Source of the DNA: Paraglaciecola sp. L1A13 | GTDB lineage: Bacteria; Pseudomonadota; Gammaproteobacteria; Enterobacterales; Alteromonadaceae | Direction: 5' to 3' | Assembly (NCBI RefSeq): GCF_009796745.1 | Contig: NZ_CP047024.1 | Coordinates: 806,001 to 870,000 of the forward strand | DNA length: 64,000 nt | Shown: positions 15,779-25,203 of the stretch, piece by piece | How positions within the stretch are numbered: position 1 is the first letter of the stretch | Layout: each line of letters opens with the position of its first letter | The notes under the pieces: model-generated | Told to the model about the DNA's origin: nothing | The model's input: only the letters and a program-made list of their open reading frames with translations | The model's database searches: none | Program-made: the position numbers and the translations under genes

Positions 15779-16999
15779 TTATAGATATTTCTTCAATTCT
15801 AGACGGGTAACCATGCCCATATGTACTTCGTCAGGGCCATCAGCTAAGCGTAAAGCGCGGGCGCCAGCAGCGAATCTAGCCAGTGGGAAGTCACTGCTCA
15901 TTCCGGCACCACCATGCAATTGCACTGACATATCCACCACATCTTGCAACATTTTAGGCACCGCTACTTTTATCGCGGAGATTTCAGTCATGGCATTTTT
16001 CACCCCAACGTCGTCTATTTTCCACGCCGCGTGCAGTGTCATTAGGCGCGCTTGATGAATAGCAATACGTGCCTGTGCAATGCGTTCGCCATTGCCGCCT
16101 AGTTTAATTAACGGTCTGCCAAATGCGGTACGACTTAAGCTGCGTTTCATTGCCAACTCCAAGGCTTTTTCAGCACCACCAATAGCGCGCATGCAATGAT
16201 GAATTCGACCCGGTCCTAAGCGTCCTTGTGCAATCGCGAAACCTTTCCCCAAACCCACTAGCAAGTTTTCTTTTGGAACGCGCACATTGGTAAAGTGCAT
16301 TTCACCATGACCAGATGGCGCATCGAAGTCACCATAGGCGCTCAGCATACGTTTGATTTCAACGCCTGGAGTATCAAGAGGCACGATCACCATACTATGC
16401 TGGCTATGCTTATCATTTTCAGGATTTGATAACGCCATAAAAATGGTGATTTTTGCATTAGGATGGCCTAGACCAGTTGACCACCATTTTTTACCATTTA
16501 ATACCAGTTCGTCACCGTCTACTTCTACAGTCGCTTCCATATTAGTGGCATCAGATGAGGCTACATCAGGCTCTGTCATACCGAATACCGAACGGATTTC
16601 GCCAGCTAATAAAGGTTTAAGCCATTTGTTTTGTTGGTACTCGTTACCGAAATGATAAAGCACTTCCATATTGCCCGTGTCAGGGGCATTGCAGTTAAAT
16701 ATTTCAGAGGCGAATAACACGCGTCCCATTTCTTCGGCGAGTGGTGCGTACTCTAATGTTGTTAAGCCTTTACCTAACTTATCGTCAGGTAAGAATAAGT
16801 TCCATAAGCCTGCTTCTTGCGCTTTCTTTTTTAACGCTTCAATAAAGGGGTGTATCTGCCATTTTGTCCAATCGCCGGTAGGGTTCAGTTCTTCGGTCTC
16901 ACGGTAGATTTGCTCTTCCACTGGGTAAATATGTTCATCCATAAAGGCTTTGACGCGTGCAATGTAATCCTGAGTTTTTTGGCTATGAGCAAAATCCAT
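15779..16999 (-). CDS. Acyl-CoA dehydrogenase, ACAD10/11-LvaC-like
   Basis: 406-aa FAD enzyme. The FAD/substrate motifs FGMTEPDVASSDATN near residue 130 and KWWSTGLGHP near 165 are present, the helical C-domain carries RTAFGRPL near 290, and HGGAGMSSDFPLA with LRLADGPDEVH closes the active site, patterns I associate with ACAD10/11-type enzymes. ATG 16999 chosen because AAGGGAA lies just upstream; an earlier in-frame start (17050) has none. First gene of the minus-strand operon, divergent from the LysR gene 130 nt away. With the APH kinase it probably converts phosphorylated 4-hydroxyacyl-CoA to enoyl-CoA, or does ordinary beta-oxidation. Confidence 0.9.
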   Translation of the reverse strand: MDFAHSQKTQDYIARVKAFMDEHIYPVEEQIYRETEELNPTGDWTKWQIHPFIEALKKKAQEAGLWNLFLPDDKLGKGLTTLEYAPLAEEMGRVLFASEIFNCNAPDTGNMEVLYHFGNEYQQNKWLKPLLAGEIRSVFGMTEPDVASSDATNMEATVEVDGDELVLNGKKWWSTGLGHPNAKITIFMALSNPENDKHSQHSMVIVPLDTPGVEIKRMLSAYGDFDAPSGHGEMHFTNVRVPKENLLVGLGKGFAIAQGRLGPGRIHHCMRAIGGAEKALELAMKRSLSRTAFGRPLIKLGGNGERIAQARIAIHQARLMTLHAAWKIDDVGVKNAMTEISAIKVAVPKMLQDVVDMSVQLHGGAGMSSDFPLARFAAGARALRLADGPDEVHMGMVTRLELKKYL

Positions 17000-17129
17000 G
17001 ATCTTTCCCTTACTTTGCTTAATGACTATTAGTGAATGTGTGGTTAGCATAGCTGCATTAATAAATTGAATGAAATGAAAAATACTGTGGGTATACTATG
17101 AATTATATTCATTGTTAAAAGAGGTAATG

Positions 17130-18038
17130 ATGGCAGACATACATGCCCTTAAAAAGCTCGACTTAAATTTACTCAAAGTCTTCGAAAGCTTATACGTAGA
17201 GCAGAATATGACGCGTACTGCTGACGTGCTACATATCACGCCATCTGCGGTCAGTCATGCGATTAAGCGTTTGCGAGAATGTCTGGGTGATCCATTATTT
17301 CAGCGCAGTAATAACCGTATGCTGCCCACACCAGCATGCCAGAGAATGGCGCCGCTGATCATCGATAATCTCACGCGATTACGTCAAATTATGCAGCATT
17401 GGGGAGAATTTCAGCCATTGACCAGCGAGCATCACTTTAGAATCGGCATGCATTACGCGTTGGAGCCGAGTATTTTACCTGCCTTAACCACTCGATTGGC
17501 ACTAATGGCCCCCAACGTAACGTTTTCGAGTGTGAAAGTTGACCGAGTAACGTTAACTCGAGATTTGAGTGCAGGACATATGGATTTGGCGTTAGATGTG
17601 GCCTTGCCGATTAAATCACCTGTACAGCATCAGAAGCTTATTGATGATGAATTCTGTGTCTTGATGCGTAAACAGCACCCTTTAACCAAGTCGATGAACA
17701 TTAAAATGTATTTCGATGCCAAACATATCGGCGTGTCTAATCGCTCAAGCGGTGCATCCGTAGAAGATCTATCGTTTCAGCAGCTGGGGATGTCACGCAA
17801 AGTTGTGATCCGATGCCAGAATTATTATGCAGCTAAAAGCATGGTCGCTAATTCAGACAACTTACTAACCTTACCTCGCCGCCTGGCTGAACATCTCAGT
17901 CAAGATGATGTTGAATTAATTGACTTACCGATAAAGATCGCGCCAATTTCGACACATCTTTATTGGCATAAAAATACCGAGCAAGACTCAGCACTTGATT
18001 GGCTAAGGTCGTTATTTAAAGGCATTTTCGAAGACTAA
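17130..18038 (+). CDS. LysR-family transcriptional regulator
   Basis: 302-aa regulator with N-terminal winged helix (LDLNLLKVFESLYVEQNMTR, then ITPSAVSHAIKRLRE) and C-terminal periplasmic-binding-protein-like effector domain; the LDLNLLKVF opening resembles the NodD/LeuO-like branch. ATG 17130 chosen because GAGG lies 5 nt upstream; the frame also contains ATG 17127 and TTG 17112. Transcribed divergently from the acyl-CoA dehydrogenase operon, the normal arrangement for a LysR activator of the opposite operon. Effector unknown. A hairpin terminator follows. Confidence 0.9.
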   Translation: MADIHALKKLDLNLLKVFESLYVEQNMTRTADVLHITPSAVSHAIKRLRECLGDPLFQRSNNRMLPTPACQRMAPLIIDNLTRLRQIMQHWGEFQPLTSEHHFRIGMHYALEPSILPALTTRLALMAPNVTFSSVKVDRVTLTRDLSAGHMDLALDVALPIKSPVQHQKLIDDEFCVLMRKQHPLTKSMNIKMYFDAKHIGVSNRSSGASVEDLSFQQLGMSRKVVIRCQNYYAAKSMVANSDNLLTLPRRLAEHLSQDDVELIDLPIKIAPISTHLYWHKNTEQDSALDWLRSLFKGIFED

Positions 18039-18047
18039 ATGGATATT

Positions 18048-18080
18048 TGGCTCGCCATTGCGAAATAGCGAGCCAGTTTT
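18048..18080 (+). terminator. Terminator after the LysR gene
   Basis: TGGCTCGC (18048-18055), 12-nt loop, GCGAGCCA (18068-18075), then GTTTTGTG. The tail is short but the perfect 8-bp GC-rich stem between convergent genes supports the call. Confidence 0.7.
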
Positions 18081-18091
18081 GTGAGATAGGA

Positions 18092-19300
18092 CTAATCGTG
18101 GTTGGTGGATCCGATACGGTGAATCGTTAAATCGGCACCTACGTATTCTTCTTCATTAGTTAAGCGTAGTCCCAATGTCATATTGATTGTACCGTAAACT
18201 ACGACACCGCCAACCAACGCCACTAGGATCCCACCGACTGTGCCAATGACTTGCGCTGCTATGCTGACACCACCTAAACCGCCTAGACTCTCGCTGCCAA
18301 AAATACCTGCAGCTATGCCTCCCCACGCGCCACATAATCCATGCAATGGCCAGACACCCAATACATCATCCAGTTTTTTACTGCGCTGAATAAAAGTAAA
18401 TAAGGTCACAAATAACCAACCGGCGACCACACCGACAACTAATGCGCCAATAGGATGCACGATATCTGAGCCTGCACATATAGCGACTAAGCCCGCTAAA
18501 GGACCATTATGCACAAAACCTGGGTCATTCTTACCGAACAACAAGGCCGCAATAATGCCACCCGCCATTGCCATAAGTGAGTTCATAGCGACTAAACCAC
18601 TGATACCGTCCAGAGTCTGTGCCGACATAACGTTAAAGCCGAACCAACCTATGCATAAAATCCAAGTGCCCAAGGCTAGAAAGGGAATATTTGAAGGCGC
18701 GAAAGCAATCAATTTGTTGTCCTTCACCCGGCCGTTTCGTAGCCCTAAGAAGAACACTGCCACGAATGCTAACCAACCGCCGATTGCATGTACTACAACC
18801 GAGCCCGCAAAATCGTGAAAGGGTGAGCCTGTGGTTCGCGTAATCCAGTCCTGCACGCCATAGTTCCCATTCCATACTATGCCCTCAAAGAAGGGATAAA
18901 TCAGCGCGACGATAATCGCAGAAGCCAATAAAAATGGATTGAATTTAGCGCGCTCTGCTATACCGCCTGAAATAATAGCTGGAATGGCAGCAGCGAACGT
19001 CATCAAGAAGAAAAACTTCACTAGGTCATAGCCATTGTTGGCTGTTAGTTCCCGGGCGCTACTATAAAATGAGGTGTCGTAAGCTATCCAATAACCGATA
19101 AAAAAGTAAGCGACACAAGATACACCAAAATCGGTGATAATCTTAACTAAGGCGTTGACTTGATTTTTATGGCGAACGGTGCCGACTTCTAAAAATGCGA
19201 AACCTGCATGCATGGCGAAAACCATAATCGCACCGATCAATAAAAAATAGGTATTAGAACTTTGCACCAATAACTCGGTGGCGCTAGTGACATCTTGCAT
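18092..19300 (-). CDS. amt: Ammonium transporter (Amt family)
   Basis: 402-aa inner-membrane ammonium channel with about 11 helices. The pore histidines are visible in VVVHAIGGW near residue 169 and PLHGLCGAWGG near 318; FLEVGTVRHKN near residues 37-47 matches the Amt gate region. No PII gene (glnK) follows, unlike E. coli glnK-amtB. No sigma-54 -24/-12 pair was found in the 5' region by eye. The 387-bp gap to the divergent protease gene presumably holds both promoters. Confidence 0.93.
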   Translation of the reverse strand: MQDVTSATELLVQSSNTYFLLIGAIMVFAMHAGFAFLEVGTVRHKNQVNALVKIITDFGVSCVAYFFIGYWIAYDTSFYSSARELTANNGYDLVKFFFLMTFAAAIPAIISGGIAERAKFNPFLLASAIIVALIYPFFEGIVWNGNYGVQDWITRTTGSPFHDFAGSVVVHAIGGWLAFVAVFFLGLRNGRVKDNKLIAFAPSNIPFLALGTWILCIGWFGFNVMSAQTLDGISGLVAMNSLMAMAGGIIAALLFGKNDPGFVHNGPLAGLVAICAGSDIVHPIGALVVGVVAGWLFVTLFTFIQRSKKLDDVLGVWPLHGLCGAWGGIAAGIFGSESLGGLGGVSIAAQVIGTVGGILVALVGGVVVYGTINMTLGLRLTNEEEYVGADLTIHRIGSTNHD

Positions 19301-19670
19301 GTTGATATATCTCTGTGTGACAGGTTAAATGTTACAACAAGGTAAACTTTGTTATTTCAGCTTTCTATTTTCATGGTGTTGATAATGCTGTTTTAATGGA
19401 CTGGAAATAGGCAGTTCTATTGCTTTGTCCCTTGTTATGGCAGAATCATACCTTGCGGCAACAAACGTGTGGGCTTCACATATAGAATTAATAAACATAG
19501 CCCATTCAAAATTAACATTATGTTTAAAACTAAAGGCTAGTTGTTAATCTTTAGCGCTGTGTATTACTGAATGTATACATAAAGCGTGCTAAGGATAGCC
19601 TGATTGTTCATAGGATGTCATTCGAAGGTCTGATTTTCGATACATTACATCTTGACCTATTAGATTAAAA
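19301..19670. other. Divergent intergenic region between amt and the S8 protease gene
   Basis: About 370 bp of AT-rich noncoding sequence that must hold the promoters of both flanking genes. No convincing consensus promoter, operator or RNA structure was identified. Confidence 0.5.
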
Positions 19671-19687
19671 TAAGTGGCTACCACTTA
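19671..19687. promoter_or_regulatory. Hairpin abutting the protease start codon
   Basis: TAAGTGG-CTA-CCACTTA is a perfect 7-bp inverted repeat with 3-nt loop ending directly before ATG 19688. In mRNA it would mask the region where a ribosome site should lie, and the only SD-like bases (GTGG) are inside the stem. Confidence 0.5.
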
Positions 19688-22279
19688 ATGAGAAATATCA
19701 TGAAAAATAGCGTTTTCTATAAATTCGCACTTTATACAGTAAGTTTTTTATATTTGCTCATCGGTGCAAACAGCGCAGCGATTGAGCTAACTGCAGTAGA
19801 CAGAACAAGTAATGTACTTGATTCCAAGCAACGAGAATTGTTGGTTGAAAAGCTTCAGCAAAGCGACTCGGTGCGTGTCATTATTGAACTTAACATTGAA
19901 TCAAGTGTTGCCGTATCCACAACGCACTCTGATACTGAGCAAAGTGATGCTAACGTTCAACAAATCATTAGTGCGCAAGCAAGTTTACAAGCAACGCTTG
20001 ATCAATCAGGCGCACAACTGACCCATAGTTTTACACACCTACCCATGGCCGTGTATGAAATAGATATGCGTGCATTGTTACTTCTTGAGCAGAGCAAGCT
20101 GGTTAAAAGTATTCAAGTCGATCAAATTCGTCAACCAACCCTGACCCAGAGTAATAATATAATAGGTAGCGAAGCCGCTTATGATATAGGTGCAAATGGC
20201 GCAGGTCAGACGGTAGCTATACTCGACTCCGGTATTGAGTCGAGTCACCCTTTCTTAAATGGCAAAGTCAAATCAGAAGCGTGTTTTTCGACCAACCGTA
20301 GTAATGGATTTTCAGAATCAGTTTGTCCCAGCGGTAACAATGATGAAATTGCAGATGGTGCAGCGCAAGCTTGTAATTTCAGTGGTTGTTATCACGGTAC
20401 TCATGTAGCAGGGATTGTTGCAGGTAATAGCGACAGCCTACATGGTGTTGCTAAAAATGCTGACATCATCGCTATTCAAGTCTTCTCAAAAATCCTTGAT
20501 AGTAGCTATTGTGACGGGAGTCCGCCTTGTTTAGGTGCTTATGATTCTGACGTTATTCAAGGGTTAGAGCGGGTATATACCTTGCGAAACACCTACTCAA
20601 TTCCTTCTGTAAACATTAGTTTAGGGGCAGGTGGCTATCTTAGTCAAAGTGCGTGTGATTTAGATAACCGTAGTTACGCTACAGCGGTCAGTAAATTGAA
20701 CGATGCGGGTATCGCGGTGGTGATTGCCGCAGGTAACAATGGTTACAGCAACAAGGTAAGCGCACCGGGTTGTGTTACTAACGCTATCAGTGTTGGGGCG
20801 ACCACAGATAGCGATAGCGTGGCGTCATTTAGTAATCGAGCGAGTTATTTAACACTACTGGCACCAGGTACGAGCATCAATTCTTCTGTGCCGGGTGCAA
20901 AATACTCTACCTTGCAAGGCACATCTATGGCAGCTCCCCATGTTGCAGGGGCGTTTGCTGCATTAGCGTCTTTGGAAAACAAACCAGATAAACAGCAAAT
21001 GCTTGGAGCGTTATTAAATACGGCTAAAGCGGTTGACTCAGGCGCGTTAACATTTGGGCGTATAGCGCTGGGGGCTGCTGCACAAAATCTTATGCCTGAG
21101 CCTGAAATCGATCAACAACTGAGTATCCGCTTAACCGTAGATAATTCAGAAGCGTTATATTTTAACGGCGTGTTATTAGGTGAATCGGATAACTGGCAAA
21201 ACAGTAAGTTGTATAACGTTAACGTTACACAAGTGAATAACGTCCTGGCGGTTAAAGCCATGGACGTCGATGGCTTAGCGGCATTGCTCGCTCAATTAGA
21301 GTTAGCAGGTCAGCCCCTATACAGTGATGAAAACTGGAAAGTGTCTACTGAATACACAGAAGGTTGGCAGCAAACGGATTTTGATGATAGCCAATGGCAG
21401 GCAGCCACAACTTATGGCTATTACGGCGTGTGGCCTTGGTACAAGAAAGTAAAATGGTGGCCCAGTACGAGTGAAGCTCAGTGGCTGTGGTCAGATGAAC
21501 GTTATGACGACGATACTGTTTACTTTCGTTATCATATAGCGGCAAGCAGTGAACCTACCCTTGACCCAGTAGCTATTGAGACCATCGCTTTGGCTGAAGG
21601 GCAGGTGAGTGAAGCCTATTCCATTATGTTGGCTGCCCGTGGTGGAAGTGAGTCTTTTGTATGGTCACTAAGCAATGGTACTTTACCTAACGGGATTAAC
21701 CTTGACGCCCAAAGTGGCGAGCTGGCTGGAACGCCTAATGAAGCAGGTGATTTTACCTTCACTGTTCAGGTGAGTGATACTGCGGGCACGCAAGACGAGC
21801 AAACCTTTACGCTGTCTATCGCTAGTGCGCCAGTTACATCGGAGATGGCAACAATCACCATTTCGGTTGATAATTTTGAAGACACTTTTTTTAATGGCGT
21901 ATTCTTAGGCTCGTCAACCAACTGGATGTACGCTAAAAGTTATACGGTGGAACTGGTCTCTGGTCGAAACGTGTTAGCGATTAAGGCGCAGGATGTAGAT
22001 GGAATTGCTGCACTTATCGCGAAGGTAGAAACTGAGCTAGGCGTTATTGTCAGCGACACTAACTGGAAAGTTTCTACCCAAACGTTTGATAATTGGAATA
22101 CCCAAAGTTTTGATGATAGTGGTTGGGCTAATGCCGCTACATACGGATCTTACGGGGCTCAGCCGTGGCGCTCACGAGTGAGCGGACTGAATGGCTCCAA
22201 TGGCGCCCAATGGATTTGGTCGGATGATAATGATGTAGATGATCTGGTGTATTTCAGGCTAGTGATTGAGCGCCCCTAA
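19688..22279 (+). CDS. Secreted subtilisin-family (S8) serine protease with duplicated C-terminal module
   Basis: 863-aa exported protease. Signal peptide about 1-29; I9-like propeptide about 45-150; catalytic domain about 165-465 with Asp180 (AILDSGIES), His236 (YHGTHVAG), Asn350 (AAGNNG) and Ser413 (GTSMAAPHVAG). The tail has two copies of one roughly 140-residue module (478-617 and 721-862), each with YFNGV or FFNGV, NVLAVKAMDVDG or NVLAIKAQDVDG, and ENWKVST or TNWKVST, flanking a putative Ig domain (about 628-712). The modules probably bind substrate or polymer. Cysteines paired across 199-230 suggest disulfides. A second ATG at 19700 is possible. Likely extracellular protein degradation. 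Confidence 0.92.
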   Translation: MRNIMKNSVFYKFALYTVSFLYLLIGANSAAIELTAVDRTSNVLDSKQRELLVEKLQQSDSVRVIIELNIESSVAVSTTHSDTEQSDANVQQIISAQASLQATLDQSGAQLTHSFTHLPMAVYEIDMRALLLLEQSKLVKSIQVDQIRQPTLTQSNNIIGSEAAYDIGANGAGQTVAILDSGIESSHPFLNGKVKSEACFSTNRSNGFSESVCPSGNNDEIADGAAQACNFSGCYHGTHVAGIVAGNSDSLHGVAKNADIIAIQVFSKILDSSYCDGSPPCLGAYDSDVIQGLERVYTLRNTYSIPSVNISLGAGGYLSQSACDLDNRSYATAVSKLNDAGIAVVIAAGNNGYSNKVSAPGCVTNAISVGATTDSDSVASFSNRASYLTLLAPGTSINSSVPGAKYSTLQGTSMAAPHVAGAFAALASLENKPDKQQMLGALLNTAKAVDSGALTFGRIALGAAAQNLMPEPEIDQQLSIRLTVDNSEALYFNGVLLGESDNWQNSKLYNVNVTQVNNVLAVKAMDVDGLAALLAQLELAGQPLYSDENWKVSTEYTEGWQQTDFDDSQWQAATTYGYYGVWPWYKKVKWWPSTSEAQWLWSDERYDDDTVYFRYHIAASSEPTLDPVAIETIALAEGQVSEAYSIMLAARGGSESFVWSLSNGTLPNGINLDAQSGELAGTPNEAGDFTFTVQVSDTAGTQDEQTFTLSIASAPVTSEMATITISVDNFEDTFFNGVFLGSSTNWMYAKSYTVELVSGRNVLAIKAQDVDGIAALIAKVETELGVIVSDTNWKVSTQTFDNWNTQSFDDSGWANAATYGSYGAQPWRSRVSGLNGSNGAQWIWSDDNDVDDLVYFRLVIERP

Positions 22280-22324
22280 TGCAAAAAAACCACAAAAAAT
22301 ATTCAATAAAGAATAATTAAGCCT

Positions 22325-22366
22325 AAAAGTCGAGTTGGATTATTTCTAACTCGACTTTGCGTTTTT
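22325..22366 (+). terminator. Terminator after the S8 protease gene
   Basis: AAAGTCGAGTT (22326-22336), 11-nt loop, AACTCGACTTT (22348-22358), then GCGTTTTTT. Perfect 11-bp stem plus T-run. Confidence 0.85.
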
Positions 22367-22590
22367 TGCGCTCTCAATACAGCGAAAATCTAATCTTTGT
22401 CCAAGGGCATTTTCATTCGATGCGCCAGTCAGAAAAATGACACTTCAATTTATTTCCTTCTATTAGAACTAGATTTTCTTTATAACTTATTGATTAAAAA
22501 GGTAATACCCACCTTGGCACAGTCTCTGCTGAAGATTAGGCATCTTAGTTAAACATCAGCTGCACACCAGAGGTAGCACAAGGTACTCAT
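22367..22590. other. AT-rich leader region before the unrecognised 192-aa gene
   Basis: Noncoding between the protease terminator and the next gene; no clear promoter could be fixed. Confidence 0.4.
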
Positions 22591-23169
22591 ATGATAGGTT
22601 CTGCCCATATCCAACTGACTAATACGTCACGCCAAAATGTTGCGCGCTCAGCTAGAGCAACAATCGGCTCAGCTCAAGTATTGCAGCAATTGCTGCCTAA
22701 ACTATGTGTAGATGAATTTAAAACTCGATATCAGCCTATTACTGGGCTAGATCTCTATATGCGCCAAGAAACCGAACACGTGTTAGCGCGAATTGAAACC
22801 CACTGTGAAATGGTTCTCGAGGCAATAAGCGCAGATACAATTGGCAGCGAAATGCCCTCGTTTACCCTAAGATTTATCAACAGTAAGTGCGAACTTGATG
22901 GCCAATACCCTCAAGCGCTATTAAAAAAACTCAATCAAGACTGCTGGCTTATGGATGCCTTTGCTTGGCTTTTACCCAATTACTTAGCATTAGTGCACTC
23001 GTTAGAGTTAGTGGCGTTTTCATATGTTTATCAGCGCTCACGCTCAAAAGCGACCAAGACTTACCGTCACTTTGATGATGAAAACAATGGCTTGGGTGTA
23101 TCAGTAAAATTCGATTCAGGCAAAGCTCAGTGGAATATTACGTCACCCATTAACATTTTTCATTTGTAA
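22591..23169 (+). CDS. Unrecognised 192-aa protein
   Basis: I do not recognise this protein. It has an ATG start with AAGGTA 5-8 nt upstream and codon use like its neighbours, so it is probably real. No signal peptide; the stretch around residues 120-150 (WLMDAFAWLLPNYLALVHSL) is amphipathic to hydrophobic but not a clear membrane helix. The N-terminal 40 residues are rich in Ala, Arg and Gln, and the C-terminus (about 150-192) is charged then beta-rich. It stands alone between the protease and gpsA. Function unknown. Confidence 0.65.
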   Translation: MIGSAHIQLTNTSRQNVARSARATIGSAQVLQQLLPKLCVDEFKTRYQPITGLDLYMRQETEHVLARIETHCEMVLEAISADTIGSEMPSFTLRFINSKCELDGQYPQALLKKLNQDCWLMDAFAWLLPNYLALVHSLELVAFSYVYQRSRSKATKTYRHFDDENNGLGVSVKFDSGKAQWNITSPINIFHL

Positions 23170-23300
23170 ACAACAAACAAATAGCGCAATTAGCGGTGTT
23201 TTACTCACTTTTTTGTCGATCCTCAATAGTCATTATGGTCAATTACTGCCTGTCGCAATACGCATTGAGTTGGCTCTACGCTTACGCTGCTATATCACAA

Positions 23301-23330
23301 ACAAAAATGCCCTCTGAGTAGGAGGGCATT
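23301..23330 (-). terminator. Terminator of the gpsA operon
   Basis: Read on the minus strand: AATGCCCTC (23330-23322), 7-nt loop, GAGGGCATT (23314-23306), then TTTTGT. The T-run is present only in this direction, so it serves gpsA. Confidence 0.85.
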
Positions 23331-23384
23331 CATCGTATATAAGATTTTTCGGGCAATAGCTAAACGCAGTCACAACTCAGAATA

Positions 23385-24383
23385 TTATTCTGATGTTTGC
23401 TCTCTACCTAGCAAGGCCAACGCCGCTTCTCTTGCGGGTTTGGCTTCGTATAGAACTTTGTATATTTGCTCGCAGATTGGCATTTCTACGTTGTGACGAG
23501 CAGCCAATTGATGTACTTCTTTGGTATTGCGATAGCCTTCAACCACTTGACCAATTTCTTCAATCGCATCGTCAATGCTTTTACCGGCGCCTAAGGCTAA
23601 ACCGAAGCGCCGATTACGGGATTGATTGTCAGTGCAGGTTAATACTAAGTCACCTAGGCCTGCCATTCCCATAAAGGTTTCAGGCTGTGCGCCTAACGTT
23701 ATACCCAAGCGAGTTAACTCTGCTAGGCCGCGGGTGATCAAAGCTGTTCTGGCGTTTGAACCAAAACCTAAGCCGTCAGCTAAGCCTGCGCCTATGGCAA
23801 TTACGTTCTTTACTGCGCCGCCTAATTGCACACCAACAAAATCATTATTTTTGTAGACGCGAAATGAACGAGAGCAGTGCAGCATATTGGCAAAATCAGT
23901 GGCTAATTGGTCGTCGGTTGATGACACGGAAATAGCGGTGGGTAACCCTGCAACCATTTCTTTGGCGAAGGTAGGGCCTGACACCACTGCAAGAGGAATA
24001 GTGTCACCGAGTATTTCGCGCGCCACATCTTGCAATAACCTGCCGTTTTCGGGGTCAAGGCCTTTGGTAGCCCAAATAATTCTGTGCTTCGATGTGAGCA
24101 TAGGTTTAATTTGACGTAACAGCGCCGAAAAACCGTGGCTGGGGGTTACAATCAGCAAATCATTGTTGAGACTGACTGCTGTGGATAAATCGGCTTCAAT
24201 ACTTAACGGCTCAGGGAATATTGCTCCAGGTAAGTATTTTTGATTACTTCTGGCAGCGGCCATGTCGTGCATTTGCTTTGGATCTCGGCCCCACAATGTG
24301 GTGACAACGCCATTTCTGGCGAGACAAAAAGCAAGGGCGGTGCCATACGACCCCGCCCCTAATACTGAAACTGTTTGTTTCAT
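23385..24383 (-). CDS. gpsA: Glycerol-3-phosphate dehydrogenase [NAD(P)+]
   Basis: 332-aa cytosolic enzyme that reduces dihydroxyacetone phosphate to sn-glycerol 3-phosphate for phospholipid synthesis. Rossmann motif [12 protein letters not shown] at residues 7-18, ATKGLDP near 105, the substrate-binding GPTFAKEM near 138, catalytic Lys in [13 protein letters not shown] near 190 and the GNAARTAL-equivalent [13 protein letters not shown] near 210. Length is near E. coli GpsA (339 aa). Last gene of yibN-grxC-secB-gpsA, 11 nt after secB, an order shared with E. coli. Confidence 0.96.
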   Translation of the reverse strand: MKQTVSVLGAGSYGTALAFCLARNGVVTTLWGRDPKQMHDMAAARSNQKYLPGAIFPEPLSIEADLSTAVSLNNDLLIVTPSHGFSALLRQIKPMLTSKHRIIWATKGLDPENGRLLQDVAREILGDTIPLAVVSGPTFAKEMVAGLPTAISVSSTDDQLATDFANMLHCSRSFRVYKNNDFVGVQLGGAVKNVIAIGAGLADGLGFGSNARTALITRGLAELTRLGITLGAQPETFMGMAGLGDLVLTCTDNQSRNRRFGLALGAGKSIDDAIEEIGQVVEGYRNTKEVHQLAARHNVEMPICEQIYKVLYEAKPAREAALALLGREQTSE

Positions 24384-24394
24384 TACGTTAGTAC

Positions 24395-24904
24395 TTACGC
24401 GTCTAACTGCGTAGGTGCTTGCTCTTGAGCTTGTTGAGCCGCACGTTTTTGCATGTAAGCCGCAAAAATAGCATCAAAGTTAACAGGCGCAAGATTAAGC
24501 GGTGGGAAAGTACCACGATTTACTAAATTAGAAATCGTTTCACGAGCATAAGGGAAAAGCGTGTTCGGGCAAAAAGAACCCAACATATGCGCTTTATTTT
24601 GCTCTGGCATTTCACCTATAGCAAAAATACCCGCTTGCTGTACTTCGCATAAAAAGGCTGTTTCTTCACCTAACATAGCCGTCACGGTCACTGCCAAGAC
24701 GATCTCGTAGACGTTTTCTTCAATCAGTGTACTACGAGTGTCCAAATCTAATTGAACTTCAGGTTTCCATTCTTTTTGAAAAACAGCTGGTGAGTTTGGC
24801 GTTTCAAATGAAATATCCTTGGTGTAGATACGTTGAATTGCGAATTGAGGTCCCTGAGCGGCTTGCGCTGCGTCAGCTGGATTTGTTTGGTTTTCTTCAG
24901 CCAT
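24395..24904 (-). CDS. secB: Protein-export chaperone SecB
   Basis: 169-aa cytosolic tetrameric chaperone that keeps preproteins unfolded and hands them to SecA. Conserved stretches [17 protein letters not shown] near residue 23, [10 protein letters not shown] near 112 and the [13 protein letters not shown] helix near 143 are clear; the C-terminal tail after 155 is Gln/Ala-rich, as is usual. AAGGA lies 6 nt before the ATG. 22 nt after grxC. Confidence 0.97.
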   Translation of the reverse strand: MAEENQTNPADAAQAAQGPQFAIQRIYTKDISFETPNSPAVFQKEWKPEVQLDLDTRSTLIEENVYEIVLAVTVTAMLGEETAFLCEVQQAGIFAIGEMPEQNKAHMLGSFCPNTLFPYARETISNLVNRGTFPPLNLAPVNFDAIFAAYMQKRAAQQAQEQAPTQLDA

Positions 24905-24926
24905 TTTGCTTCCTTAAGTTTTCTGC

Positions 24927-25184
24927 TTAAGCAGAAAGTAATGTATCTAGTTTATTTTGTGATTCTAATGCGAACATATCGTCACAACCGCCGACATGCT
25001 GCGCACCAATAAATATTTGTGGCACGGTTGAACCGCCATTTGCGCGTTTAATCATTTCTGCGCGTAATTCGGGTTGAACATCCACTTTAAATTCTGTGTA
25101 TTGCACGCCTTTTTGCTCTAATAATGCTTTGGCGCGGTGACAATATGGACAATGTCCTTTAGTGTAAATCTCGACTTTACTCAT
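24927..25184 (-). CDS. grxC: Glutaredoxin 3
   Basis: 85-aa cytosolic dithiol glutaredoxin reducing disulfides with glutathione. Active site CPYC at residues 12-15, TVPQIFIG (cis-Pro loop) near 53 and GGCDD near 66 are canonical; length matches E. coli GrxC (83 aa). Between the rhodanese-like gene and secB, 19 and 22 nt apart. Confidence 0.96.
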   Translation of the reverse strand: MSKVEIYTKGHCPYCHRAKALLEQKGVQYTEFKVDVQPELRAEMIKRANGGSTVPQIFIGAQHVGGCDDMFALESQNKLDTLLSA

Positions 25185-25203
25185 GATAAATATACCTTTT
25201 TGT

